From assembly GCA_016223045.1 (NCBI GenBank), contig JACRPT010000148.1, forward strand, positions 1-58,997: a stretch of DNA of 58,997 nt. The letters are read 5' to 3'. Positions within the stretch are counted from its first letter, which is position 1, and every line of letters starts with the position of its first letter. This document shows, piece by piece, positions 49,712 through 58,997 of the stretch. This DNA is from Candidatus Eiseniibacteriota bacterium. GTDB taxonomy: Bacteria > Eisenbacteria > RBG-16-71-46. The notes under the pieces are model-generated. The model saw nothing but the letters and a program-made list of their open reading frames with translations. It searched no databases and was not told the DNA's origin. A program made the translations under genes and the position numbers.

Positions 49712-50541
49712 CGTCCTCCTGCCCGGACGCTGTCCGGCCTCGGCGTGTTCATCGAGTCGAAGAGTTTGCGGACGGCCTCGCGGTCGAGCGCGGTCCGCCG
49801 GGCGACCGCGCTCTCGTCCTCACCCGCGGTGAGCTTCTGCAAGGAGTAGACGACCCCGGTGTAGAAGTTCCCCTCGTAGTGCCGGAACACCTGGAAGGGC
49901 TGGCCCCGGTCTCCCACGAACGGGCGCAGGTCCCACGCCATCTGCACGCCGACGAACGCGAACAACACCGCCCAGGCTCTCATGATGGTCATGGCTTTCC
50001 GCGGATACACGCCTCGCTTCTCGCATGCGAAGGTCAGCCCCTCGTGGAGGGCGGCCATGCCGGCGAAGCCGGCGCCCAGGACGATCGCGACGTGCAGCAG
50101 CTCCAAGAAGTAGTAGTTCGCTCCGGTGAGCAGGAAGAAGACCGTGATGGGGACGACTGCGGCGAGCAGGATCGCCGTCAGTGCGAGGGCGCCCATCACC
50201 AGCGCCAGCACCTGCGTGAAGCGCAGGCGGGAGCCCACGAGGACCTGGATCACGAAGAAGGCGGGGAAGCAGATCGCCAGGGTCCCGACGAAGAGCACCG
50301 GGAGCTTGATCGCCGCGGAGAGGCTCTGCAGCGGCCCGGCGTACGCGCCGGCCGCGGCGCCGTAGAGCGCCGAGAGCCCGAGCAGGGTCCAGGTCGCGTG
50401 CCCCAGCTTCTCGCCCAGCCCCACCTCTTCTGCGACATCGGTGAAGAACCGTTCGCGATCGCTCAGCAGTTGCGTGAGGAAGAGCCCGCATCCCGAGGCG
50501 CCGGACCGGGCCGTGACATGGGTGGCCGAGTCAGATTTCAC
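49708..50541 (-). CDS. Multi-pass membrane protein of an uncharacterised family
   Basis: 277 residues, GTG start with AAGGAGG 7 nt upstream. A soluble N-terminus (LTQLLSDRERFFTDVAEEVG) precedes about six membrane helices: LLGLSALYGAAAGAYAGPLQ, LPVLFVGTLAICFPAFFVI, VLALVMGALALTAILLAAVV, VVPITVFFLLTGANYYFLEL. Another pair follows, then a C-terminal tail. The LYG..AG and KLP.LF..TL.ICFP pattern resembles Yip1-like permease domains found beside small HTH genes. Function unknown. Confidence 0.78.
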   Translation of the reverse strand: MKSDSATHVTARSGASGCGLFLTQLLSDRERFFTDVAEEVGLGEKLGHATWTLLGLSALYGAAAGAYAGPLQSLSAAIKLPVLFVGTLAICFPAFFVIQVLVGSRLRFTQVLALVMGALALTAILLAAVVPITVFFLLTGANYYFLELLHVAIVLGAGFAGMAALHEGLTFACEKRGVYPRKAMTIMRAWAVLFAFVGVQMAWDLRPFVGDRGQPFQVFRHYEGNFYTGVVYSLQKLTAGEDESAVARRTALDREAVRKLFDSMNTPRPDSVRAGGR

Positions 50542-50898
50542 GTCGTGTCCTCCTTTCGGACCCGATCGTGCCCCATGGCCACCTGTTTGTAAATGTTATT
50601 TCTTGTTTCTTCCTGTTTCTTTCCGTTCGTCGGACCGCCGCCGGACCGCCTGCCGGCGGGCCCGGCCGCGTGGTGCGTCGGCCCGGGACGAGCCCGAGGC
50701 CGTCGCGCCCGGGGCGGGGCCGGACGGGCTCCGGACCCGTGGACGAGGCTTCCCTGCGGAGTGCAACCCCACCGGCGCCCGGGTCGTAATGTTCCGCGTG
50801 CCGATGGGTCCCGGGGGGAATGCGCCCGGCCGCCCGGGCTCGCGAGCGCGCGGGCCGCGGCTGGCCGGACCCGGCACCGGCAGAGGGAGGTTGCGACG
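50542..50898. other. Intergenic region with AT-rich promoter island
   Basis: 357 bases between divergent membrane-protein genes. An AT-rich island at about 50582-50625 (TGTTTGTAAATGTTATTTC and a pyrimidine run with TGTTTCTT repeated) almost certainly holds promoters; exact boxes cannot be fixed. The remaining ~270 bases are GC-rich and show no ORF or riboswitch I recognise. Confidence 0.4.
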
Positions 50899-51198
50899 GT
50901 GTTCGAGCTGCTCACGCTGGGGCTGGTCGGCGTAGCGGTCATGGCCGCCGTGGGCCTGGTCGCGATGCTGCTGTGGCTGATCTTCCTGCCGTTCCGGCTG
51001 CTGGCGTTCGTCTTCAAGGGTCTGCTGGCCCTGCTCTTCCTCCCCTTCTTCGCCCTGATCGGGCTCGGGATCGCGGCGCTGGTGGGCATCCCGCTGCTGC
51101 TCGTGGTGCTGCTGCCGCTGGCGCCGGTGGTGCTGCTCTTCGTCTTCATCTGGTGGCTGGCGAAGCGCGGCGTCCACAAGGTGGCGCCGGCGCCGTAG
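50899..51198 (+). CDS. Small hydrophobic membrane protein, unknown function
   Basis: 99 residues, GTG start with GGGAGG 8 nt upstream. Almost the whole chain is membrane-embedded: LLTLGLVGVAVMAAVGLVAM, LLWLIFLPFRLLAFVFKGLL, ALLFLPFFALIGLGIAALVG and LLVVLLPLAPVVLLFVFIWW. Ends in a short basic tail. No family recognised. Confidence 0.72.
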   Translation: MFELLTLGLVGVAVMAAVGLVAMLLWLIFLPFRLLAFVFKGLLALLFLPFFALIGLGIAALVGIPLLLVVLLPLAPVVLLFVFIWWLAKRGVHKVAPAP

Positions 51199-51204
51199 AC
51201 GCGC

Positions 51205-52704
51205 TCAGAGCCTCCCCCGCAGCAGCGACTCCGCCACGCCGAGGACGGCCGCGCCCAGCACCACCCAGGTCGGGTTGAGCCGCCAGCGCCACAGCAGCAG
51301 CAGCGCTGCCACCGCCACGCCCGCCGCGAGCGGATCGCGTACGCCATGGCGCGCCAGGGTCGCGGCCGCAGCCAGCAGGAGCCCCACGATCGCGGGTTGC
51401 AGCCCGTGCAGGAACGCCTGGACCGCGAGCGCGCTGCGGAAGCGCTCGATCGAGGAACTGACCAGCAGCGCGAGCACGAAGGCCGGCAGGAACACGGCGG
51501 CGGTCGCGAGCAGCGCGCCCGCGAGTCCCCCGATCGAGTAGCCCACGAACGTCGCCGTGATCACCACCGGCCCCGGTGTCACCTGGCCGAGCGCCATCGC
51601 GTCGGCGAACGCCTGGGGCGTGAGCCAGTGGCGTGCCCGCACCAGTTCGGCCTCGAGCAGCGGGATCATCACGAAGCCGCCGCCGAACGTGAGCGCTCCG
51701 GCCCGCAGGAAGATCCCGGAAAGGCTGCCGAGGAGCTGGAGCCGCTCGAGCAGTACCGCGACCGCGGGCACGGCCAGCGCGAGCGCGGGACTCAGCGCCA
51801 GCAGTTCGTCCTCGTCGCCGCGGCGCCGCCACCACGCGCGGCGTCCCGCACCCCCGGAGCGCGTCGCCGCCCACAGCCGGAGCCGCAGCCAGCGCCAGCG
51901 CACCTCGAGAGCCTCGAGCAGCTGCCGGCCGTTCGGGCCGTAGTGCCGGGTCACGCCCACGAGCCCCGCCGCGAGCACGGTCTCGACCACGCCGAGCCCG
52001 AACACGGCGACGGCGAGCGCCGCGGCGGCCAGGACGACGAGCGACACGCGGTCGCGCGCGAGTCCGCGCCAGCCCGCCGGCTCGCCGGTCGGCGACAGCG
52101 CCACGCGCCCACCCAGCCGGATGGCGGTCGCGGTGATGAGCCCCACGACCACGGGCACCAGCAGGTGGAAGAACCCGGCCACTGCACCCACGTCGCGCAC
52201 GTGCGGGTAGAGCAGCGCGAACGCGAGCAGGATGAGGAACGAGGGCAGGATGAAGCCGCCCGCGAGCGCGAGCGCGCCGCCGAGCGCCGCGAGCCGCCAG
52301 CCGATGAACGCGAGCACGTTGAAGCCCACGGCGCCGGGCAGGCTCTGGGCGACCGCGGCGGACTCGAGGAAGGTCTCGTCGTCGATCCACCGCCGGCGCT
52401 CGACCAGCCGGCGCTCGATCTGCGCGAGCACCGCGAGCCCGCCGCCGAACCCGGTGAGCCCGAGCACGAGCCCTTCGCGCAGCAGCGCGCGCAGCGAGAG
52501 CGCGGGCGCAGGTCCCGGCGGCGACGCGGGTGCTTCAGGCCCCGCGGGCGCTGCACGGCGCTCGCGGGCGAGGAGCGCCGCGCCGAGCGCGGCCACCGCC
52601 AGGAACACCCACGCCGCCCGTCCGCGCGTGGGGCCATCGAGGACCACACAGGCGTAGGTCACGAGCACGACCAGGGCGACAAGGAGGATCGCGGGTCTCG
52701 GCAT
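51205..52704 (-). CDS. chrA: Chromate transporter ChrA (long-chain, two-domain)
   Basis: 499 residues with two homologous CHR halves. The first half has LGLTGFGGGLAVLAQIERRL, WIDDETFLESAAVAQSLPGA and AFIGWRLAALGGA. The second has RAGALTFGGGFVMIPLLEAE, HWLTPQAFADAMALGQVTPG and TATFVGYSIGGLAGA. It exports chromate (or possibly sulfate-like oxyanions) across the inner membrane. An extra N-terminal helix pair precedes the first domain. Start at 52704 by GGGAG and the hydrophobic N-terminus; the frame to 52842 is not supported. Confidence 0.9.
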   Translation of the reverse strand: MPRPAILLVALVVLVTYACVVLDGPTRGRAAWVFLAVAALGAALLARERRAAPAGPEAPASPPGPAPALSLRALLREGLVLGLTGFGGGLAVLAQIERRLVERRRWIDDETFLESAAVAQSLPGAVGFNVLAFIGWRLAALGGALALAGGFILPSFLILLAFALLYPHVRDVGAVAGFFHLLVPVVVGLITATAIRLGGRVALSPTGEPAGWRGLARDRVSLVVLAAAALAVAVFGLGVVETVLAAGLVGVTRHYGPNGRQLLEALEVRWRWLRLRLWAATRSGGAGRRAWWRRRGDEDELLALSPALALAVPAVAVLLERLQLLGSLSGIFLRAGALTFGGGFVMIPLLEAELVRARHWLTPQAFADAMALGQVTPGPVVITATFVGYSIGGLAGALLATAAVFLPAFVLALLVSSSIERFRSALAVQAFLHGLQPAIVGLLLAAAATLARHGVRDPLAAGVAVAALLLLWRWRLNPTWVVLGAAVLGVAESLLRGRL

Positions 52705-52862
52705 CTCGGGGCAGCTCCCGTACTCGGCCAGCCCGCATCCTAGCCCGGAAGGCCCCAGCCGCGGAATCGCGCCGCGGCCGCTTGCGCGGGGCGCGGGGTT
52801 CGCGCATCTTGTCCGGCTCGCAGAGCGCCGCGCCACTCCCACGCCATCCGAAACCGAGGGCC

Positions 52863-54542
<1,680 letters not shown>

Positions 54543-54562
54543 GGACGGAGCACTTCCATCGA

Positions 54563-54592
54563 GACGGCGGCGCCAGGGGGGGCGCCGCCGTC
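54563..54592 (+). terminator. ettA hairpin terminator
   Basis: GACGGCGGCGCC (54563-54574) pairs perfectly with GGCGCCGCCGTC (54581-54592) around AGGGGG, 20 nt after the ettA stop. Confidence 0.75.
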
Positions 54593-54676
54593 CGCGTTCG
54601 TCGTTGCGCGATCTGCGTGGGAGTCCCCACCCGCCCGGCACGGGCGCGGTCCGTGGCATCGGCAGGAGCCCGGCGA

Positions 54677-54717
54677 GGATCGTGGACGAGGCTCGCGGAC
54701 GGGGATCGTGGACGAGG
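54677..54717 (+). repeat. 15-bp direct repeat
   Basis: GGATCGTGGACGAGG occurs at 54677-54691 and 54703-54717 between the ettA terminator and the antitoxin stop. Meaning unknown. Confidence 0.5.
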
Positions 54718-54726
54718 GCGGCCGCC

Positions 54727-55188
54727 TCAGCTGGCGACGCCCGCGCGCATCCCGTAGGCCATCCACCAGAGCCAGTGGATGTTGCCACGCTCGATGGCCT
54801 CGATGGGCGTCAGGCCCTTGAGGCCCGCATTCGGGGTCTGGAACCACTCGGGGATCGAGCGCACCTTCATGATCGCCGCCAGCTCCCGGTGGAGGGATGC
54901 CAGCTCGCGGTAGCGGCGCTGGACATCGCGGCCCGGCCCCTGCTCCCCGGTCTCCCAGCTCGCGATCATCCGCTCCGAATACCCGAGCAGGCGGCCGAAG
55001 TCGTGGCGGTTGACACCGTAGCCCTTGCGGATCGCGCGCGCCTGCCCGGGCGTGATCGTCTGCGTCGTGAGTCGCCCGGCCTGCGCCAGCGCGTGGACCG
55101 CCCGCGTCCTGCCCACTCGTGCCGGGGCTTCCCGGACGAGGGCGGCGGGCCCCGAGGCCCTCGCCTTCGCAGCTCTCGTGGTTCGCAT
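54727..55188 (-). CDS. Xre/MbcA/ParS-type antitoxin (DUF2384) of a RES toxin pair
   Basis: 153 residues. Helix-turn-helix ITPGQARAIRKGYGVNRHDF, GRLLGYSERMIASWETGEQG, a connecting helix, then the DUF2384 domain: IPEWFQTPNAGLKGLTPIEA and WLWWMAYGMRAG. Neutralises the RES toxin by direct binding and represses the promoter. AAGGAG 9 nt before 55188 decides the start; the ATG at 55206 lies on the predicted transcript start. The gene follows its toxin by 101 nt and has its own promoter. Confidence 0.88.
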   Translation of the reverse strand: MRTTRAAKARASGPAALVREAPARVGRTRAVHALAQAGRLTTQTITPGQARAIRKGYGVNRHDFGRLLGYSERMIASWETGEQGPGRDVQRRYRELASLHRELAAIMKVRSIPEWFQTPNAGLKGLTPIEAIERGNIHWLWWMAYGMRAGVAS

Positions 55189-55211
55189 GCGGTGCGTCTC
55201 CTTCATGAGCA

Positions 55212-55240
55212 AGTATGCACCCTGCCGGCCGACAATGCAA
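55212..55240 (-). promoter_or_regulatory. Antitoxin promoter
   Basis: Minus strand -35 TTGCAT (55240-55235), 17-nt spacer, -10 CATACT (55217-55212) preceded by TG at the extended position. The -35 lies inside the palindrome, as expected for autoregulation. The resulting leader is about 18 nt. Confidence 0.5.
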
Positions 55241-55261
55241 TATTGCATGAAGCATTGCATG
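55234..55261. promoter_or_regulatory. Palindromic operator of the RES-Xre module
   Basis: Perfect 14-bp palindrome ATGCAATATTGCAT (55235-55248) plus a further half site ATTGCAT (55254-55260). It is one of the most AT-rich spots in the window and overlaps the antitoxin -35. Binding by the antitoxin is inferred from position. Confidence 0.6.
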
Positions 55262-55289
55262 GCTCGTCGCGTGCGCCGCCCGGCCGGGC

Positions 55290-55868
55290 TCAGTGACGGC
55301 CCGGGCGGCGGATCCTGAGGCCGCCGCCCGGGCGCACCCGGTCGGGGAACACGACCAGGTTCGTCTGCCCGGGCGCCGCCGCCGACGGGACCAGCAGGCC
55401 TTCGAGCTCGAGGACCTGGACCGTCCTCCCCACGGCCTGGGCCAGGGCCTCCTTTCCCTCCTGGTTCGAGCGGCGCCAGTCTTCCCCCAGCAGGCTCCGG
55501 CGCGCGAGTCCGGCCGCCCGGATGCTCGCGTCGTCCGAGAGGTCCAGGACGAGCTTCAGGCGCACCTGCACCGCCACGACCAGGAGCGGCATCGCCGCGC
55601 TGTCCGGCACGCCCGCGGAGCGGAATCGGGCCAGCGCCTCCGACAGAGCGGTTTCGGCGGTGAGGCTGACGTAGACGACCCTGAACGCGCCGGGCGCGTT
55701 CCACCGCCCGCCCGAGGCGAGCGCGCCCTCTCCGCTCAGGAGCCGCGGCGGGTCCATCGGGCCCGTGCCGGTACGGAAGACCGTGCCCGCCCACGGCTGC
55801 GCCGACTTCGCGAGTCGCCGCAGGGCTCTCGTGGTTCGGAGAGGGAGCGGGTGCGGCCGGAGGATCAC
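55290..55868 (-). CDS. RES-domain toxin (NAD-degrading family)
   Basis: 192 residues, GTG start with AAGGA 6 nt upstream. RES motifs: GGRWNAPGAFRVVYVSLTAE (Arg), ALSEALARF (Glu), and LLVPSAAAPGQTNLVVFPDR (Ser). Characterised RES toxins consume NAD+ and stall growth. It is encoded upstream of its Xre antitoxin, the reverse of the usual order. All three name-giving residues are present, so it looks intact. Confidence 0.88.
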   Translation of the reverse strand: MILRPHPLPLRTTRALRRLAKSAQPWAGTVFRTGTGPMDPPRLLSGEGALASGGRWNAPGAFRVVYVSLTAETALSEALARFRSAGVPDSAAMPLLVVAVQVRLKLVLDLSDDASIRAAGLARRSLLGEDWRRSNQEGKEALAQAVGRTVQVLELEGLLVPSAAAPGQTNLVVFPDRVRPGGGLRIRRPGRH

Positions 55869-56016
55869 GTCTCGTCCTTGCGGAGGCGATGGAGCAGGCA
55901 GGCGACCATCGTCGCGGGCCGAAGGTCAACGCGGCACGCGTATGATACCGCGCCGCAGCAGACCCACGAAGCACACCCCCTTTCCCGTCTCGCCGCCACC
56001 GGCTACTCTGCCCGCG

Positions 56017-57342
56017 ATGAGTCCCGCAGCGGCCGCATCCACGCATGCTCCTCCCCCGCATCGCGGCTTCGACCCGCGCGAGTACCACGACCCGCGGCCG
56101 GCTCCCGCGCTCATCCACGCCCTGGGTCTCCTGAACCGCTTCGTCGTGCTCCCGCACGTGCTCAGGCTCCGCGCGCTCGACTTCCCTTCCGCGGACCTCG
56201 CGCGCCTGCGGGCGGCGCTGCAGCCGGGCACCGCCGCGTTCCTGGCGCCCGTCCATCCCGAGTTCATGACCGACTGGATGCTCGACAAGGAGGTCTCGCG
56301 CCGCGCCGCGCCGCTCATGGCGCACTGGGCCTCGTACGAGATCGTGAACGCGGGGCGGCTTCAGCGCGCGTTCTGGCTGCGCAACAACCTGATCGCCAAC
56401 GCCCCGGGCGGCGGCGGGAAGGAGCGCTCGGTGTGCTGGGCGCTGGCTGGCCACGGCGTGCTGCTCCACCCCGAGGGTTCGGTGAGCTGGCATGGCGGTC
56501 GCGTGGACCCGCTGGTGCCCGGCATCGTCGAGCTGGCCTGGGACGCCTGCCGCCGCGCGCGCGAGGCGGGCACGGAGAAGCCGGTGTTCGTCGTGCCGCT
56601 GGTGTGGAAGCTGCGCTTCGTCCGCGACGTCTCGGCCGGGCTGGCGCGGGAGATGGCGCACATCGAGCGCCGGCTCGCGCTCCCCGCGGGCGACGCCCTT
56701 CCGGTCGAACGGCGTTTCGCCGCGCTCCAGCGCCACCTGTTGCAGCGCCGGTGCGAACGCCTCGGGCTGCCCGCGCCTCCCGCGCCCGGCGACGCCGGCT
56801 ATTTCGCCGCACAGGGCGACGTCGTGCGCGAGATCCGGCGCCGGCTCGAGGAGCGCCACGGCCCGCTCGATGGCGACTTCAACCGGGTCCAGCACGGCCT
56901 GCGCCGCGCGCTGCGCGAGCTGCGGGCGGCCGACCCGGAGGGAGCGCGCCGCGACCGCGCGCTGCTCGACGAGTGGGAGCGGCTCGAGCGCTTCCCCGCG
57001 GACCTCTACGGCGCGTCCACGCTCGCGCAGGAGGAAGTCGCTGAGAACCTCAAGCGCACGCGCGCGGCGCTGGTCACACGCGGCTTCGGCGACGCGCTCC
57101 ACAACGCGGTGCCGGTCGCAGTCGGCCCGCGCGTGGCGCACCTGCGCGTGCCCGAGCCGCTCGCCGTGCACGAGGCGTTCACGGCGGACCCGCGGCTCGT
57201 GCAGGCGCGCCGGGCCGGGCTGCTCTCCACCCTGCGGCGCCGCATGCAGGACGCGCTCGACGCGCTGGGCACGGAGCTGGCGACGCCCGGGGACCGCTGG
57301 CGGATGTCGAACCCGCTCGCGGCGCAACCGCCCGCTCCCTGA
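56017..57342 (+). CDS. Acyltransferase-like protein (PlsC-type glycerolipid acyltransferase family)
   Basis: 441 residues from the ATG at 56017 (another ATG in frame is at 55942; neither has a clear ribosome binding site). Resembles lysophosphatidate acyltransferases: FLAPVHPEFMTDWM near residue 78 as an altered HxxxxD block (five residues separate His and Asp), a NNLIANAPGGGGKE motif, then VLLHPEGSVSW in the place of the PEG-S block. The long C-terminal half is helical with basic stretches and no known domain. No signal peptide; probably peripheral on the inner membrane. The His-Asp spacing makes the catalytic role uncertain. Confidence 0.65.
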   Translation: MSPAAAASTHAPPPHRGFDPREYHDPRPAPALIHALGLLNRFVVLPHVLRLRALDFPSADLARLRAALQPGTAAFLAPVHPEFMTDWMLDKEVSRRAAPLMAHWASYEIVNAGRLQRAFWLRNNLIANAPGGGGKERSVCWALAGHGVLLHPEGSVSWHGGRVDPLVPGIVELAWDACRRAREAGTEKPVFVVPLVWKLRFVRDVSAGLAREMAHIERRLALPAGDALPVERRFAALQRHLLQRRCERLGLPAPPAPGDAGYFAAQGDVVREIRRRLEERHGPLDGDFNRVQHGLRRALRELRAADPEGARRDRALLDEWERLERFPADLYGASTLAQEEVAENLKRTRAALVTRGFGDALHNAVPVAVGPRVAHLRVPEPLAVHEAFTADPRLVQARRAGLLSTLRRRMQDALDALGTELATPGDRWRMSNPLAAQPPAP

Positions 57343-57993
57343 TCACCGCCTGCAGCCGAGGCCCGCGAGGCCGTGGACGGCGACGTTCGGCACGTCGGCC
57401 TGGCCGCCCGCCACCGGCACGCGGGCCCACGCGGCCGTGACCCTGCCCTCGAGCGGAGCGAACCAGCCGCCGCCCAGCGGGATCTCGCGGGCCACCGCCG
57501 CGCTCGCCGCGAATCCGGCGAGGTAGTACCCCCCGCCGAGTCGGCCTCCGTCCTCGGCCAGCTTCCTCCCGCGGACCGTGTTCTCGGGGTGGGCGATCAC
57601 GACGCCCGCCCCCAGGGAACGGTGGACGCGGCCCTCGCGCCACGTGCGCTCCACCAGGAGCAGGTTGAAGCCGTGCGAGATCGCGAACTCCCCGACCTCG
57701 GCGGGGGGATCGGACAGGTGGAGCTTGTGGTGGATGAAGCTCACCGCCCACCCGGCGCGGCCTGTCGAGCGCTCGAGGCGGAGGGCGTAGTAGAGCGGGA
57801 GCTCGAACGCCCTCGAGTCGTAGCGTGCGCGCAGGCGCAGGTCGGCGAACCCCGGCTGGCGGATGATCAGCGGGCTCGGGAGGTTCCACGCCGCGCCGAG
57901 GTACGCCGCCGCGCTCCAGCGGACCTCCGCGTGCGCCATGATCGCGGTCGTCAGCATGAGCGCCACGCTGCACGCCAGCGCCCCGAGGCTCAC
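57343..57993 (-). CDS. Predicted outer-membrane beta-barrel-like protein, unknown function
   Basis: 216 residues, GTG start overlapping the cupredoxin stop by 4 nt. Signal peptide CSVALMLTTAIMAHA, then alternating strands: RWSAAAYLGAAWNLPSPLII, FADLRLRARYDSRAFELPLY, GWAVSFIHHKLHLSDPPAEV and FNLLLVERTWREGRVH, with GAGVVIAHPENTVRG. The strand pattern and Gly/aromatic content suggest a small barrel. Translationally coupled to the cupredoxin lipoprotein, so perhaps part of a copper-linked surface pair; no function is known to me. Confidence 0.68.
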   Translation of the reverse strand: MSLGALACSVALMLTTAIMAHAEVRWSAAAYLGAAWNLPSPLIIRQPGFADLRLRARYDSRAFELPLYYALRLERSTGRAGWAVSFIHHKLHLSDPPAEVGEFAISHGFNLLLVERTWREGRVHRSLGAGVVIAHPENTVRGRKLAEDGGRLGGGYYLAGFAASAAVAREIPLGGGWFAPLEGRVTAAWARVPVAGGQADVPNVAVHGLAGLGCRR

Positions 57994-58388
57994 GGGACCA
58001 CCACGATCGTGCCGGTCATGCCCTTCCTCATATGGGCGTCCACGCCGCAGTAGAACGGGTACTCGCCGGGACGCGTCGGGATGAAGCGCACCCGGCGCGT
58101 GCCGTGGAGCCAGCTCAGCGGCTTCCTCACGCGGATGCCGCCCTCCGGCGCGTCGCAGATGAAGTCGTGGGGCGTGAGCCACGCCGCGTTGTGGACGGCG
58201 AGCTCGACGGGCACGCGCGCCCGGACCACGATGCGGCTGGGCTCGAAGTAGAACGAGTGCGCGGTGAGGGTCACGCGCTGGACGCCGTCGGCGCCGGCGC
58301 GCGCCGTGACCTCGTGGACCGGGCGGACGAGCCCGGAGCTGCAGCCAGCGAGGGCGAGGGCGGCGGTCGGGATGGCGAGGAATCGCAT
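57990..58388 (-). CDS. Cupredoxin lipoprotein
   Basis: 132 residues. Lipobox ALAGC (Cys16). Cupredoxin-1-like domain: LTAHSFYFEPSRIVVRARVP, TPHDFICDAPEGG (His ligand) and the C-terminal copper loop FYCGVDAHMRKGMTG (Cys, His, Met). Membrane-anchored periplasmic electron carrier or copper-binding protein; the fold resembles that of cytochrome oxidase subunit II-like and nitrosocyanin-like domains. GGAGG lies 6 nt before the ATG. Confidence 0.88.
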   Translation of the reverse strand: MRFLAIPTAALALAGCSSGLVRPVHEVTARAGADGVQRVTLTAHSFYFEPSRIVVRARVPVELAVHNAAWLTPHDFICDAPEGGIRVRKPLSWLHGTRRVRFIPTRPGEYPFYCGVDAHMRKGMTGTIVVVP

Positions 58389-58656
58389 GGGAACCTCCTC
58401 GGGCCGGACGGCGCGCCGTGGCGGCCGTGCACCGCGGACAGAGTAGCTCCGCGCGGCCCGCACATGCACGCCCGCATTTGTTGGGGAGAGCAACCGTCGT
58501 GGGGCCCGCGGCCTGCCGCAGCCCATCATGTCGCTCGTCGTGAAAGGGCCGGCGAGGTAATCTCTTGCGGGCGACATGACGCCGGGAATCGGTCCAGGTG
58601 CCCGGGTGTAGGCTCCCCAAGCCGCAGAGGCGGTAGGTCCGAGGAGAACTGTTGGA

Positions 58657-58997
58657 ATGAAGAACAGAGCCTGGATGAGAGTGCTTCTCGTGCTCGCGGT
58701 CGTCGTGGGTATGGGCGCGTGCAGGGAGTATCCGACGAGACCCCTGGAGCGCAGGCCCACCATCTCGTCCGTCGTCGTGTTTCCCAATGTCCTCGGCCAG
58801 GGCGATTCGGCGATCGTCACGGTTTTCGCGACCGATCCCGACGGAGACACCCTAGTCCCAAAACAAGCGCGGTTTCACACAGGCAATTGTCATCATCGCC
58901 TCTGTTTTCGGAGACATGGATCCCCGCTTCGACCGAGCTCTCGGTCGTTGAGCGATTCTCCGGTTGTCGTGGCGGTTTCTGCTTTCGCTTGCCCTTC
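58657..58997 (+). CDS. Lipoprotein with Ig/PKD-like start, truncated at the contig edge
   Basis: The ATG at 58657 (GAGGAG 10 nt upstream) encodes a lipoprotein signal MKNRAWMRVLLVLAVVVGMG with Cys22, then PTISSVVVFPNVLGQGDSAI and VTVFATDPDGDTL, the classic opening of a PKD or Ig-like domain. From about 58854 the codon use changes (CTA, AAA, many Cys/His) and the protein no longer looks like the domain that should follow. The frame stays open to the end, but only the first ~66 codons look genuine. Confidence 0.6.
   Translation, partial: MKNRAWMRVLLVLAVVVGMGACREYPTRPLERRPTISSVVVFPNVLGQGDSAIVTVFATDPDGDTLVPKQARFHTGNCHHRLCFRRHGSPLRPSSRSLSDSPVVVAVSAFACP
58854..58997. other. Composition break at the right end (junction with foreign or repeated sequence)
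   Basis: The last 141-144 bases are about 54% GC with unlike codon use, and they interrupt a PKD-like domain in mid-strand. No terminal inverted repeat or transposase motif can be read in so short a piece. A matching low-GC block of about 140 bases occupies the left end. Confidence 0.5.

Overview
The window is about 59 kb of very GC-rich, gene-dense bacterial DNA, probably a complete metagenomic contig. Four secreted proteins end in a FlgD-like beta-sandwich tail, and there are Tat and lipoprotein signals, TolC/RND efflux, multihaem cytochromes and a PilT ATPase. This fits a Gram-negative, diderm, respiring organism of the FCB-related candidate phyla (Candidatus Eisenbacteria-like). That placement rests on protein style, not on a marker gene.

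Layout. 1-227: contig edge, with a hairpin over the ribosome binding site of a truncated gene. 228-7245 (-): an operon of three secreted proteins (BNR-repeat, HzsA-like c-type haem protein, sugar-dehydrogenase-like propeller). 7448-9093: CHRD protein and a plastocyanin-like protein. 9204-12945: ATP-grasp ligase, zinc peptidase, YceI protein and TPR protein, separated by strong hairpin terminators. 13152-16580: a large SdrD-B/LamG surface protein whose signal-peptide exon is cut off by an in-frame TAG. 16941-18980: an aconitase/IPM dehydratase fusion with the swivel domain first. 19175-22300: hypothetical gene, pilT, and a DUF4388 protein whose C-terminal half looks like a dead PilT. 22331-26691: TauE permease, then a sigma-factor-headed operon (ECF sigma fused to a zinc-finger anti-sigma-like domain, Tat protein, amidase, lipoprotein). 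26855-32896: RND efflux operon. 33029-35788: SPFH lipoprotein, pentahaem cytochrome, secreted phosphatase-like protein. 35889-37907: arsenic operon arsR-arsC-acr3 with a readable promoter and operator. 37918-42697: ferritin-like protein and an AcnA aconitase carrying a 516-residue intein. 42780-45810: Group 1-like [NiFe] hydrogenase small and large subunits with their maturation protease. 46046-49394: GH13 enzyme, metallo-beta-lactamase-fold hydrolase, SURF1, CDGSH protein. 49475-52704: HTH protein, membrane proteins, chromate transporter. 52863-54542: ettA. 54727-55868: RES/Xre toxin-antitoxin pair in the unusual toxin-first order. 56017-58388: acyltransferase-like protein, a beta-barrel-like protein and a cupredoxin. 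58657-end: a lipoprotein gene broken by the contig edge.

Themes. The gene set points to aerobic or microaerobic respiration (SURF1, cupredoxins, H2 uptake, multihaem cytochrome) and to metal and oxyanion defence (ars, chrA, RND). The most distinctive items are the aconitase intein placed directly before an Fe-S ligand cysteine, the amber-interrupted surface protein, the DUF4388-pseudoPilT gene translationally coupled to pilT, the sigma/anti-sigma fusion, and the reversed RES-Xre module with an AT-rich palindromic operator.
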